This document shows positions 22,404 to 34,036 of a stretch of DNA of 53,015 nt, piece by piece. Under the pieces are notes generated by a model. That model was not told where the DNA came from. It saw only the letters and a program-made list of their open reading frames with translations, and searched no databases. The position numbers and the translations under genes were made by a program. Positions within the stretch are counted from its first letter, which is position 1. Every line of letters starts with the position of its first letter. The DNA comes from Allomyces macrogynus ATCC 38327 (lineage: Eukaryota > Blastocladiomycota > Blastocladiomycetes > Blastocladiales > Blastocladiaceae): the NCBI GenBank assembly GCA_000151295.1, contig GG745342.1, positions 39,647-92,661 of the forward strand. The letters are read 5' to 3'.

Positions 22404-23144
22404 ATGTTGGGGACCGCCACCCCCACCACCAGCACGTCCCCGCGGCTCGCTACGGGTATCGCGCCGCTCGATGCGCTCCTCGGCGGCGGGTTTTCGCCTC
22501 ACACCATCACGGAACTATCGGGCATGGGCTCGTCGTCGATCCTGTCCGAGCTTTGCCCCAGTCCCCGCCCACCCACCCCTGTACTCTGCTGACGACACCT
22601 CGCTCTCCTAGCGCCGCGATCATTGTCCACCTCCTCCGCACATCGGCACCGATCGTCGCACTCGACGTGACAGGCGCCCTGACGACCGCAATCAATGCCG
22701 TGAAACAAGCGCACGCTGACAGGCCGGCCGTGGTCGAACCTCGACTTGCACGGGAACGTGCACGACTTGGCCGCCGTCCTCACGTCCCTCGCTTCCTCCA
22801 CCCACTTACCGGCCGTCCTGCTCATCTACGACGCCGACGACGCCGGCACAACGACGACCAAAACGGTCGCGCGCTTGCGTGCCGCCAAGGCCGCACACGC
22901 CCTCGCCCACCGGCACGGCACGGTGGTCCTAGTCGCGGCGCCCACCGCAGGAGCGGGCCAGATTAGTTGGACGGCAGTGGCGTCGACGCGGGTCGTGATC
23001 ACGCGCGATGGGTCGACGATCGTGCCCGAGGTGGTCAAGGGCGAGCAGAAGGGGCAACATGCCGAATGGACGGTCGTGCAGATAGATGGGCGTGACCGAG
23101 GACATTGCGTGGGAGGGCGTGTGGCTGTGCTCACGCGGGATTGA
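22404..23144 (+). pseudogene. RAD51-paralog-like ATPase, copy B (frameshifted, damaged Walker A)
   Basis: Starts MLGTATPTTSTSPRLATGI and continues PLDALLGGGFSPHTITELSG, a clear RecA/RAD51-type ATP-binding entry. The P-loop then reads GMGSSSILSEL and lacks the GKT/GKS. The intron found in copy A is here too (acceptor TAG at 22609-22611), but the equivalent donor is TTGCCC instead of GTGAGG. Downstream AAIIVHLLRTSAPIVALD matches copy A, then the frame breaks near 22730 before WSNLDLHGNVHDLAAVL, PAVLLIYDADDAG, GTVVLVAAPTAGAG and WTAVASTRVVITRD. The order and spacing follow RAD51D/XRCC2-like paralogs. The intact parts are shown by reading frames only; function is very unlikely. Confidence 0.65.
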
Positions 23145-23450
23145 GAACCCTTGGTCGCTGGAGTAGGCCTTGTCCGTGATGATGGGCCGTGCGGTGGTAG
23201 CCGGCCGCCGGAGATGTGCAGTGGGCAGAGAAATAACAGGGCTGCTGGGGCGGGACATCTCGATGGTCGTCGTGTGAGGGTGAGCATTGAACACCAACGC
23301 AGCATGGGCTTCCCACGTGCAGCGTGCACCGCCGCAAGGAACTGACCTTGGCGCGCAGAGCGCTGGCTGCCGCGTCCGTTGGTGAGCGTCCTCGACTGAT
23401 GCGCGTCGCGTCTCGCGGTTCCGTCCCGCATCACCTCCCTCATCGTCGCA

Positions 23451-23930
23451 TTGCACGCCGCGCGTCCTTTCCTTCGTCAGCTCCTTCCATCACCACATCC
23501 ACCTGTGTCGCCATGCATGGCGCTCCTCGACGCACACAAGCGGCAAGAGCCGAGCGTCGCTCGCCTGGCCGAGCCTCGACCTGCGCGCAAACGCGCACGG
23601 TCCGGCCGACGCCATCAAGTCCCTGTCGCGCCCTCTGTCCTGCTCATCCACGATGGCGACCCCGGCGCGGCCAAGACGGTCGTGGCCATGCCGGCGCGGA
23701 TGCGTGCAGTCAAGGCCGTACACAAGCTCGTCGGCAAGCACGGGGCCGGATTATCCGCCGCCGTGTTGATGGGCCGCGCGGGTGGGCAGGGAAGAGGAAT
23801 CAAGATGAGGGTGGCCGTGATGGCCGCTGGATGGAACGTAGTTGTTGCGATGGGTGCTGGTGGTCGTACGAGAGGGGGGGAGCAGGGAGCATCGACTTTC
23901 GTTCGCTTGGGAACGTTCCGGTATCGTGAT
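23451..23930 (+). pseudogene. RAD51-paralog-like ATPase, copy C (heavily decayed)
   Basis: The segment WPSLDLRANAHGPADAIK (about 23553-23610, one frame) and PVAPSVLLIHDGDPGAAK onward (about 23620-23760, another frame) align with the Walker B region of copies A and B. No intact frame spans the gene. Upstream flanking sequence (23340-23540) matches that of copy B, which places it as the third tandem unit. It is the oldest or fastest-decaying copy. Confidence 0.55.
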
Positions 23931-24062
23931 TGGCCGTGGTCCGTCGTAGCGATTACGCCGCTGAGGCCGCCGTGGCCGACGCGCACATCCATCCAACCCA
24001 TTCCCATGCCGTTCGTTGCAAACCACGCACTCCATTCCACTCCCCGCTACCTACATTCCCGA

Positions 24063-26240
24063 CTACCGCGCCGGCTCCGGCGTCGGCGCCTCCCTCCTCC
24101 TCCTCTCCGTCTCCCTCGCCTTCTTCACCTCCACAACGACCCCGACCGCAGCGATCCCCGCGACGACCACATGCACGCCCGCCATCAACAAGAACGGCGC
24201 CGTGGCCGTCCACGCATCAAACAAGACGCCACCCAGCTTGGTCGCGGCCAAGATCCCGACCGCGCCCGACAGGGAGTAGGCCCCCGCGATAGCGCCGCGC
24301 GCTGACGGGTCGATGTATCCGGCGGCGACCATGGCGACGGACGTGATGACGGTGCCGATTTCGCCTGGTGTTTGAGAGAAATGGGTTAGGAATGGGATGG
24401 AGATGGGTGGAAAAGGGAGGGCGTGCGTACCGAAACCAACCAAAAACGCGATCGGGAACACCGACCCTTGCCGCGGGTCGCTGGTCAGGAACAGCAGGAG
24501 GTACCCGACCGCCGCGACGACGCAGGTCGCGAGCAGCGGGAGCGTCGAGTACCGTGTGCGAGCCCGGCGGCGCCGACTCGGCTCGGGCGGCGTGGGCAGG
24601 AGCGGCGACGTCGCCGACAGCGCGGGCACTTCTTCCTCGTCGCATGTGTCGACGTCGGTCGTGGCGAAACGGTCCATGAGCAGGCCCCAGAGCGGCGCGC
24701 CAATCTACTCGTTCCAACCGGTCAGTTCTTCGCACCCCAAATGCAGAGAGCGACTTGGGGCACCGTACCAGCGCAAACGTCTGCACGACGCCCGACACGA
24801 CCGACGCCCTGGTGAACGCGGCACGACACGACGTTTTCACCGCCGCTTCATCATTCGGGTCCAGCCCGGTCACCGAACAGAGTCCGTTGGCGATATAGTA
24901 CTGGTTCACCCACAACGGGACAAACAGCGTGACAATCACCGTATTCCCGCGTGCCGCAAACCCGGCCGCGTAGGCCGCCGCCACGCGCCAGTCCCGTGCG
25001 GCCGTCAGGCCCAACTTGGCCTGCGCGAGCCAGGACCGCTGTGGTGCAGCTGCAGCGGTGGTGGTGGTCGAGGTGGTGGTGGCGAACGAGCGCGACGCGG
25101 TGACCCAGAAGACGCCGGCGAACAGGACGGCGAGGACGCCGGTCGCGAAAAACGCGTCCTGCACGCCGCGGCCGAGCGGGATCGAGAATTTGGTTTCGAG
25201 CCACGCGGGTAAGGGCAGGAGGACGAAGACGCCGAGCAGCGCGCCGAGGCCCGACACGAGCCCGACAAGGCCGGAGATGCGGCCGCGCAGTTTACCGGCG
25301 CAATCGGCGAGGACGGCCGTGAGCTAGTGACGTTCGGGCTTCGGGTCAGGACAGGGACGGGGACAGGTGCGGCTGGCCAGGATGGTACCATGCAGCTGCA
25401 CGCGGCGCCGCCGAGCGCGTAGAGCAGGCGCGCGAGCAGGAGTTGCGGGTAGAGGTTGCGCGCGAGCGGGTAGACGAGCATGCCGGCGCCCATGAGCACG
25501 AACCCGACTATCGATGTTGGCGGGCGTGATCAGCGCTCGCCTCCACTCCACATTGCGACCACCACCGTCAACGTACTCGTGTAGACGGCCCTCCTCCCGA
25601 CACGGTCCGACAAGACTCCCCAGACAACGACCATGGCCATCGACAGCAACTCATCGTAGAACGCCAACGACCCGGCCGCGTTGCCTTGGCCTTCCTTGAG
25701 CCCGAGAATCTCGGACAGGACAAAGGCGGTTGCGGAACTCATGTAGACAAAGAATGCGACGGTGAAAAAAGTGGCGACGAGGAACGCGAGAAAGTGCGTG
25801 GTTGAGTAGGCCGGGTGCAGGTAGATGAAGCCGAGCACGCGGCGCGGCGGTGTTGCTGCTGCTGGAGCGGCCAGCGCGGCGGTGGCGGGGGCGGCGGCAT
25901 CGTCGGTGTTGGAAGAGGACGCCGAGGAGGAGCTGGAGTCGGGTGCGTGCGATGCGCGGGCCTTGGTGTCGGCCGCGCGGGAAGGTGATGGTGGGCGCAT
26001 CGATTCGGTTGGCAGACTCTGCAGCAGGTCGCCGGCGCTTGCGGCGGGCAGTCGGGCGCGAGCCGCTGTTGACGTTGCGAGCAGTTGGAGTGTCGGCACG
26101 GGGGAGCGCGAGGATTTTATCGTCAGCGGAGAGGTCCGAGGGACGGATTCGCCGAGATTCGATCGAAGGTTCGACGAGGGCTCTGCAGGCGGTCGGCCCG
26201 TTGATGGCGGCGTGATAATAAATCGCGTCGCTTGGCTCAT
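24063..26240 (-). CDS. Major facilitator superfamily transporter, 5 exons
   Basis: Exons: 26240-25577, 25507-25389, 25323-24769, 24704-24431, 24364-24063; 637 residues. A proton- or gradient-driven small-molecule carrier in a membrane (family knowledge); substrate unknown. Residues 1 to about 115 are Ser/Ala-rich and cytosolic. The first membrane segments (FLAFLVATFFTVAFFVY) are followed by the MFS signature loop SDRVGRRAVYT, which continues into IGFVLMGAGMLVYPLARN across intron 1 (strong GTACGT donor). Later segments include GLVSGLGALLGVFVLLPL, GVLAVLFAGVFWVT and a C-terminal group (YSTLPLLATCVVAAVGYLLL, TKLGGVLFDAW). An acidic central loop lies between the N- and C-terminal halves. The start is the ATG at 26240; a TATA box lies about 100 bp upstream. 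The tail is basic and Pro/Glu rich. Confidence 0.88.
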
Positions 26241-26340
26241 CCCACATTCCACGGTGAGCAACCGACTCTGCTCTCATCTGCCTGCCAAGCCCGGCTCCCT
26301 CCATTCCGTGCGGCGGCGTGCGCTTCACCACAACCAGCGC

Positions 26341-26348
26341 ATTATAAT
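26341..26348 (-). promoter_or_regulatory. TATA box of the MFS transporter gene
   Basis: ATTATAAT, readable on both strands, lies about 100 bp upstream of the MFS start codon in the 440-bp gap that also carries the 3' end of the HMG-box gene. Position and sequence fit a core promoter for the minus-strand transporter. Confidence 0.45.
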
Positions 26349-26682
26349 GCGTCTCTCTGCAGCTGACAGCAACATCTGCCGTATCTTCGACACCAACACG
26401 CTGCCCGCCCGTGGACGCGCGCACACGTACGACACGACCACAAGGCCAAGCGCGGCGGCAGTAGAGGCCCAGAACAGCTGATCCGCGGTAACCAACCGCG
26501 TGCTGACCGCGGACGTGACTGGCACCATGAAGAGCGTGGGCAAAAGCGACGTGCAACTGCAACTCTCGGTCTTCTTGGCAATGCTTTTGCACGAGAACGA
26601 CAACCTCCCTCCCCCTCCTCCTCCAAGACTCCCATCCATCTGCTCTCGTCGATCCATGCGCCGGCTCTCGCCGTCGTCCCTC

Positions 26683-27734
26683 CTACTCGCTTGCCGCCCC
26701 ACCCTGCCCCTCCCCCATCGCCACCTCCAACATATACTTGCGCATCGCCTCGCGGTTCCGCGCCTGGTACTCCTTCTTGCCGCTCTCCGGCAACTCCTTC
26801 CACAGCCGCGACGCCTCTGTGGCGACCTTGGTCATATCGCGCTGAATGTCGGCTGGCATGTTTGGGCGCTGGTCCATCATGAACATTTGGAACGCGTTCA
26901 AGGGCCGCTTGGGGCCCGCTTTCTTGGCCGCGGCACGCTCCTAGGCGTTCGTCAGGAAACCGGTTGGAGAGGGTGAGGGTGGAAGAGAGAGAGAGAGAGA
27001 GGGGGGGGGGGGGGGGGAGGGGTGGAGCAGGTACCTTCTTGACCGTCTTGACCACGGCGGCCTCTGCGACCTTCCGCTCCCGCTCGGCGCGCTGCTCGGG
27101 CGTGAATTGCGCCTCGTATTCGGCGACCGCGACCTCATGCGCGAGCTTGAGCTTGGCGTACTGGTCCCTGTACTCGCCGCGCTCTACACCATTTCCGGAT
27201 AGCGTGAGCGTGCCGTCTGGCCGTCCGCGCACAGCAAAGGAGAACGCACCAGACTCGGACAGCGCGTCCCACATGGGCTTGAGCTGCTTGAACCAGTCGC
27301 GCGGCCTCACGTCGGCAGGCCGCTTGGCTGACATGTCTGCGGTAAAGAGCGCAAACGAGTTCTATCGGGTGGAGTCGAATGGCCATTTCCCGGTCAGCCA
27401 GGAACCCAGCAGCAGCACCCCGCCCAGAAAAGACTGCTCAATGACGGACCGGCGGCCGCTTGGGCGGCTCCGGGACCTCCTCACTGCCCGCGCCGGTGGC
27501 GGCAGCGTGCACGGCCGGCGTCGTCTGGTCTATAATTTCGCATCGACATTGCATCGCGCGTGGCAAGTGAGTCGATCGCAGTCGAATCGCGAGCAAGGGT
27601 CCTTCTTGGCGCGTGAGCGTACAGAAGCGCGGCGTCACGGCGAGCACGCGCGCGGCCGTCGGGCGCACGACGGCGGGCGCGATGCGCAGCGCGGCCATGG
27701 CGCGCGCGAGCGTCGTGGTCGAGGTCCTGAGCAT
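26683..27734 (-). CDS. Mitochondrial two-HMG-box DNA-packaging protein (Abf2/TFAM-like), 4 exons
   Basis: Exons: 27734-27623, 27529-27450, 27361-27035, 26940-26683; 258 residues. The expected role is binding and compacting mitochondrial DNA. Residues 1-37 are Arg/Ala/Thr-rich without acidic residues (MLRTSTTTLARAMAALR), a good mitochondrial presequence. Box 1 is formed by splicing PEPPKRPP to NSFALFTADMSAKRPADV and continues to MWDALSES and YRDQYAKLK; it contains an insertion of about 20 residues. Box 2 (about 183-247) is canonical: GPKRPLNAFQMFMMDQRP, LWKELPESGKKEYQ. Intron 3 carries a G run and a GA repeat. The 5' three quarters of the coding region lies inside the left arm of an inverted duplication, so an identical 5' copy exists at 52479-53015. 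A nuclear HMG protein is the alternative, but the presequence argues against it. Confidence 0.82.
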
Positions 27735-27999
27735 GGTCGATGCAGGTTGATTGACGGGTCGGATCGCGGTTGGCCGAGCGAGCGGTGCAAAGGTGCAAAT
27801 GCAGCAGCACGTGGTAATCTTTGCGACGGCGGCTGCGATGAACAACAGCGCGGTGGTCGTGGTGGTCGTGGTGGTCGTGGTGGTCGTGGTGGGAGCAAAG
27901 GAGAGAGAGCAAAGGAGAGAGAGAGAGCAAAGAGAACATCAAGGGCCGCTGCTTGGTTGTTCTTTGCTCCAACTGCCAAGGAAACTTGGATGAGGCGGG
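27198..27999. repeat. Left arm of an 802-bp (or longer) inverted duplication
   Basis: 27198-27999 is the reverse complement of 52214-53015 with no net length difference (coordinates sum to 80213 throughout). Every stretch I compared was identical: the HMG exons, introns, minisatellite and CT-rich leader. Identity stops after GATGAGGCGGG: the next base is C here and G in the other copy. The other boundary is unknown because the right arm reaches the window end. Confidence 0.95.
27852..27887. repeat. 9-bp minisatellite (GGTGGTCGT x4)
   Basis: Four perfect copies of GGTGGTCGT, followed by GAGAGAGCAAAG-type repeats, lie upstream of the HMG-box gene start. The same array is present in inverted form at 52326-52361. 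Confidence 0.9.
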
Positions 28000-28211
28000 C
28001 ACCCCCCTACACCACAACAAACTATCACACATCGATGGATTCCATTCTCACTGTCAACCTCTCGCGCTGCACGCCCACTATCCTCTCCACCGCGTCGCGC
28101 CGCGCCATCTGTTCCGCGCACAGCCCCCATGCCGCTCATTTCGCGCGCGCCCCGGGCCTGGGGGCCGCCCTGGCCCAGCATAAATACCCATCCCCTCCCC
28201 TCCCTACAACA
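28000..28211. other. Gap between inverted-repeat edge and remodeller 3' end
   Basis: Unique sequence outside the repeat arm. It contains CATAAATACC at 28179-28188, TATA-like on both strands. On the minus strand it sits about 450 bp upstream of the HMG-box start and could be that gene's promoter; the right-hand copy lacks it. Confidence 0.35.
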
Positions 28212-31200
28212 TCAGCCCATCCCTCCTCCCTCGCGCTTCACGGGCACTCCACCCCCAGTCTCCGCGGCCATCGCTTCGGCCGCCTGCACCGCGCGCGCCA
28301 AGACCGTCGCGAACCCCGTGAGCCCCAGCGCGTGCGCGTCGTGCCACTTCATCTCGCACCACGCGCGGTCCGTCAGCGCTGCACACTGCGTCGGCAAATG
28401 GTGCGCGGCCGTCGCGTACATGCTGCTCCCCGCGCAAATCCAGCACCGGTACCCGTGCGCCGCCGTGGCCGCACGACGTCGGCGGACGGCGGGCGAGAGC
28501 GGTGCGGCGGTGGGCGCCGAGAGCGCCGGCGCGAGCCACGTCGGAACGGTGTGTGGGTAGGCGGACGCTGCGGCAGCAGCAGCAGCGGAGATCGGGATGT
28601 CCGATCCGGTCGTGTGCGCTCGCGCGCGGCCGGTCGGCGCAAACATGGGCATTGGTGGGACCGGGTCGGCCGCGGCATACTTGACCGGCACGGCCGGTGC
28701 GAGTGGGGCTGCTGTGGGCGGCGGAACACTTTTGGCGCGCGCCGGCCACTGCGGCAGCTGCGGCTGCGTCGGTGGGCGTGATGGGTGGACGTCGTGCGCG
28801 GCCGACAGCACGAGCGGCACCGGCGTCTGGCGCCTCTTCTTCCCCTCGCCATCTGCCTTACCGGCGGTACCGTCGGCCGTTGCGGTCTTGCGCCGGCGCT
28901 TCTTGCCCTCGCCATTCGCTTTGGCGCCGCCGTCGTCGGTCGCCGGGGCGGCGGCGGTCCCCTTGCGCTTGCGCTTGCGCGGTGCCTTGTCGCCGTCCTT
29001 GACCGTCGCAGCTGGCTGCAGGGGTGGGACCATCCGCACGTTCTCGTCCCCACCGACCCCCAGCGCGGGACCATGAGCAACTGGATCCGCGGCAGCCCCG
29101 GCCATCAGCCCGGTGCCGCCCAAGTCCGCAACCATCTCGGCCGCGACCCCCTCCCCCGCACCGACCTCATCTTCGTCTATATCCTCTACCTCGCCACCAG
29201 CATCCGCAGCAGGCGGAACATACTCGCCGTCGCCATCGTCAAGCGCATCGTCAAACGCCGGACCCGACTGCGTCGTGGTCCGGCGCCGACGCCGGCCTTG
29301 CGCGAGCACGGCCGCGTCCCGGCGCGCAGCGGCATCCGCGACCGCGCGCACTCGTGCAAGCACCGCCGTCCATTCGGCATCGTCACCGGCACTGTCGGCA
29401 GGAGTCGCCGGCCGCGCGGCTGCGGCCGCAGCGTCGGACGTTGTCGAGTTGGGCCGGTCCGTGTCGTCGACGTAGTTGTTGTTGTCGAGCGCGGTGCGAT
29501 CGAGCATCCGGTCAATCTCCTCGTCGGCATACACGCCGACCGTCGCGTCCTTGGCCTCCTCGTTGTCGGCCGCAAACGCGGCGCGCGCGCCGTACTGCAC
29601 GACGTCCTTCAACAGATCTTCGTCGTGGTTCTCGTCGTCGCTCTTGCCGCCGCCACGCATCGCCTGTACGACCGCGTGGTCCAACGCGAGCTTGCGGTGC
29701 GCGACGGCCGCCATGCGTTCCTCGACCGACTGCGCGGTCACAAACCGGAGTGCCAAGACCGGTCTTGTCTGCCCGATCCGGTGCGCGCGCGCAATCGCCT
29801 GCGCGTCCCAGTGCGGGTTCCAGTCCAGGTCGTAGACGATGACCGTATCCGCGGCGGTCAAGGTGACCCCCACCCCGCCCGCGCGCGTCGACAGCAGGAA
29901 CACGAGCGCGCCCGGGTCGGTATTGAACTTATCGATCCGGTCCTGCCGCTGCGGGCGGGGCGTGTCGCCGTCGAGCCGGTAATACGAAAACGGTTTGGCC
30001 AGCTTGCACCCGATCAGGTAGTCTTCGAGAATGTCGAGCGTCGACATGAACTGCGCAAAAATGAGCAACTTGTGCCCGCCGGCTTGCAGACGCGGTAAGA
30101 TCCGGTCGAGCAGGGCCAACTTGCCCGCGGACTCGACGAGCCGCACGTGCGCGTTGGTCGTGGCCGGCAGACCTTGCTCGACGGCCGGCAGCGTGAACGG
30201 GTGCGAGAGGACCTTGCGGCACTGCATGACGATATTCTGCAGCGACGCGGACCGCACGACCGACCCGGCCGACACCGTCGTGCCGGTCCCCGTTGCCGCG
30301 GCCGCGGCCTGCACGCCGAGCGCCGTGAGCAGTTCGAAGTTCGACGAATAGATATCGCGCACGAGTTCCCGCTGCAGCGGGGACATGCGCACGGCGACTA
30401 CCTGGTCGCGTCGCGGCGGCAAGCGCAAATCCACATCGTCTTTCGTGCGGCGCAACAATCGCGGCCTCAGGATCGCATGAAGGGCGCGCACTTTGGCAGC
30501 GCGCGCGGTCGCGTCAGCCTCGTCGAGCACGTTGAATTCGTCGGCGAGGGCGGCCGGATCCGGGAACTCGGTCGGGTCGAGGAAGTGCAGCAGGTTGACG
30601 AGTTCGCGCACCGAGTTTTGCAGTGGGGTACCTGACAGGAGGACGCGGTGGTCGGCGTGCATGGCCGCGAGGTACGCAAATAGCTTGGCCTCGTCGTTTT
30701 TCAGTTTGTGGCCTTCGTCGACGATGACGCCCGCCCACCGCACGCGTGCGAGTTCGGGCATCTGCTGCACCGACTCGTAGCTGGCCAAGACCACGTGGCA
30801 CTTGAGCGACACCTCGTTACCACCGCCACCACCGCCGCCGGATCGCCGTGCAGCGCCGGCGCCACCACCGCGTCCGGCACGCGCGGTCCCAGTCCCGCGC
30901 TTCATCGACTCGGCGAGCAACTCGTGGTCGAGCACGACCTTGCGATCTGCGGCGGTACCCCATGCGGTGACAACAGTTAGTGCCGGCGCCCACCGTGCGC
31001 ACTCGCGCTCCCAATGATCGAGCGTCGAGTTGGGCGCGACAATCAAGAACGGCGAGCGTTGGTAATTCGTGAGCAAGACATGCAGGACCGCGAGCACCTG
31101 CACCGTCTTGCCGAGTCCCATTTCGTCGGCCAAAATACACGGCGTGCGCGCCGCCCACCGGTCGAGCAACCACTGCACGCCCGTGACCTGGTGCGGTTTC

Positions 31201-33843
31201 AAGGTCCCACCAGCCATGCCCTTGGGCAACCCCGTGGCGCGTACGGCCGCATTGGGCCGCACGTCGTCGTCCCCGCCATTGGTCGCGGCGCGGTCATGCC
31301 GCATCGCGACGGTATCAATCTCGGCAGCACACTGGTACGCGACAACTGCGCACAAGTAATCCGCGTCCTCGTCCATGTCCATATCCTCGACGTCTTCCCA
31401 GGTCGCGTGCTCCGGCGGCAATTCGCGCCACTTGACGAGCACATGGCCGTCATCGTCCATGGCGAGCACTTTGTGCACCTGCGTCCATGCGCGCGGCACC
31501 GCGTCCTTGGCGCTCGGCGCGGCGCGATTGGCCACGCGCCGCAGGTACATGTCGAGTTTCCGCCCTTGGATCCCGCGCAACGTCGGTTCGGGAACCCATC
31601 TCGCGTGCCGGTAACTTGCGCCGGCCCACTTAACGAGGATTTCCCGGAAGGGCTGCGCGTCGCGGTGCGTGACGAAACGGTCGATCCCGTGCGCCGGACA
31701 CGCGCGGCACGCGCCGCACTGGCCGCGGTCGAGCAGCGCCGTGAGCGTCGCGGCGGTGGCCGGGACCGGGTCGGGCACGGTGGGCGCGGGGGACGACGGG
31801 TTCCAGTGGAACGGACATAAGCCTACGCCGAGGTGCGCGCCGGCACAGGCCCAGTGCATGGCGACGTGGCATGTGCGGCACCGGAATCGGAGGTCGGTCG
31901 GGACTTGCACGGCGCGCGCGCCGGGCGGGGTCAGCGGGCAGTACGGGCAAACGTGGTCGGAGGTGGGCGGGTTTGGCTGGTCGGCGTTTTCGGCGGGCGC
32001 GTTGGTCGCAGGGAACAAGAGGTCGCGCAGCGTCACGGGCTTGGCTGAGGTAGCTGTGGCGGGCGTGTCGGGTGCCAGGTCGGTGGTACTGGCGGATGCT
32101 TCGGCCATGGGCGCGTCGCCAGCACTCGCGCCCTTGCGCGCGTCGGCCTCTGCATCCTGCTCGCAGTGCGGACACACAAACTTGGTGCCCTCGTCGACCA
32201 GTGCGATCGTCGCGCGGCCGCGCTTGTCAGCTTTCCTTGGAACACAGACCTACAGCCATCAATAACTCCTTTCCGTCAGCTAATACTGGGTCGCAGACCG
32301 CCTTCTCGCTTGACACGTACATGATGATACGCTGCCGTGCATCGCACACACGTGCGCAACTTGCCGCGCGGCGCTTCGTCATCCGAATCGGAAAACTCGT
32401 CGCGCCGTTTCCGACCCACGGCGCGACGCGGCTTCATCTTCTCCAATTCATCGCCACGCGCGCACGCGAAACAAGCCGCAGCATGCGGCGCCGTGCGCAG
32501 TCGGCGGTCGACCGTGGTCGACGACACGGCCTGCACCGCTACCGTGGCAGACTTGCGCGCCGACCGCGTCGTTGGGCGTCGGCGGCGGGACGCGCCGTAG
32601 TCGCTGTCCTCGTCATCATCGTCGTCATCATCGTCGATTGACGACAGGTCGTAGGATGCGGCCGTGTCCTCGTCGCGGTCGAGGTCCTGGTCGGCAGCAG
32701 GTGCTGCCGGTGGCGACGTCGGCGAGCGCGTGCGCGCCGAGTTACGCGTGACGCGCGTCGACCGGCGCGGCGGGACTGATCGGTCTCCGTGCGCCGGCAT
32801 GACGCGCGCGGCCTCGAACGCGGCGATCAAGTCGTGCGCGGCCGCGCCGAGCGCGTCGTCGGGTTCCCTACACGATCGCACGAATCCAATCAGCCGCACT
32901 TTCCCTCCCTCCCTCAGCACCGCCACCGGCAACGTACGTACCACGACTCGGTCCCGTCCGTCCACTCGACGCGGTACTCGACTGCGTTCCTGCCCCTCCG
33001 GCCACCGGTGGACGGCGGTTTCCGGCGCGACGTGATCTTCACCACTGTGCGCTCGCGCTCCTTCCTTTCGCGCTCCTCAAAGTCCGCGAGCAAGGCCGCA
33101 CAGCCCGACAGGTTGGTCTCAGGCTCCCAGGTGCGCGACCCGTCGGACCAGACGACCTCGTACTCGAACCCGAGATACTTGCCGCGGCGCACGAGTGGGC
33201 GGCGCGACGCGAGGGTGCTGACTTCGTATTCGGTGTCGTCGCCGTTGCTCATCGTGTCGGATGCGGCTGGAGCGGGGGCGGGAGCGGGAGCAGGTGCGGC
33301 AGCAGGAGCGGCAGCGACGGCGGGACGAGCCGACCCGGCCGCGGCGGTCTCCGACTGATGCGCGCACGCGACCGGGGACTGCGGCGGCTGCGGCGGCGGC
33401 GGCGGCAGCAGCGACACTGGCACCGCGTTGTCGTCCACGGCCATCGCCTCCTCTTCGTGGTCGTCCTTGTCGAGCGCCGGCGTCGTCTCAAACGCGAACC
33501 GCAAGTCCTCCACGCTAGCGGCCGGTGCGCTCGCCAAGTCGCTGCTCGGGCGGTCGCCTGCGTGCGCGCGGCGCGGCGGCGAGACCTTGTTCGTCGAGCG
33601 GCCGTCAGAGGTGGTCGTGATGTGTGGCGGTGCGAGGATGCCGAGCAGTTCGGCGAGCGGGTCGTCGGCGGGGACCACGCCGGCACTTGGTGCGGCGGCC
33701 GAGGCGGCCGCGGCTCCGGCAGCAGGGCGTGGTGGGGGCATAGCGTGGGGATGCAAGAGAACAGCGGCGGGTGCGGCAGGTTGCGGGAAGTCGCTGTCGT
33801 CGTGGTGGCCGTGGGCGGCCGGCGTCACCGTCGCCGTGATCAT
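28212..33843 (-). CDS. CHD3/Mit1-like SNF2-family chromatin remodelling ATPase, 3 exons
   Basis: Exons: 33843-32942, 32867-32321, 32249-28212; 1828 residues. An ATP-driven nucleosome remodeller in the nucleus. Chromo-like module 1 is at about 205-257 (GKYLGFEYEVVWSDGSRTW). Module 2 at about 267-325 is completed by splicing (VEYRVEWTDGTESW joined to EPDDALG). A PHD-type finger spans exons 2-3 (CFAC, CVRC, YHHVC, VCPHC). A second Cys/His finger is at about 583-632 (VCPYC, CRTCHVAMHWAC). Modules 3 and 4 are at about 665-790 (ILVKWAGASYRHARWVPEP; VLVKWRELPPEHATWEDV). SNF2 motifs are intact: DEMGLGKT (about 858), VIVDEGHKLKND, LLSGTPLQNS, STRAGGVGVTLTAAD, ARAHRIGQT. A Gly/Arg-rich insert interrupts lobe 1, and the C-terminal 500 residues are low complexity with basic KRKRK clusters. 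The closest match by architecture is SHREC Mit1/CHD3 (inference). Confidence 0.9.
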
Positions 33844-33975
33844 GGTGGAGGAAAACGGCGCCCGTGTCGACGGCGAGAATGGCTCTACAGCCTGGAACTG
33901 AGTCACTCGCATCAAAGCCGCCGAAGCAAGCACGTCCTCGGATCGGTCCCTCGTTCTTGCAACCAACCAATCCGC

Positions 33976-33990
33976 CCCGCTCGAATAAAT
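33976..33990 (-). promoter_or_regulatory. Possible TATA element of the remodeller gene
   Basis: On the minus strand CCCTATTTATTCG lies about 135 bp upstream of the remodeller start codon, in the 193-bp gap behind the next gene. It could instead be a 3'-processing signal on the other strand, but no plus-strand gene ends here. Confidence 0.3.
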
Positions 33991-34036
33991 AGGGAAAACA
34001 AAACCAACACATCTCAGCATGCCCTTGTCGCCCGCA

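Noticed and set aside
26964..28781. 605-codon plus-strand open frame across the HMG-box region
   Set aside because: It is antisense to the spliced HMG-box gene and to the remodeller 3' end, is Arg/Gly rich, and has no domain. High GC keeps antisense frames open.
28785..31820. Several long plus-strand frames (437, 272 and 268 codons)
   Set aside because: All are antisense to the remodeller, whose SNF2 motifs fix the true strand and frame.
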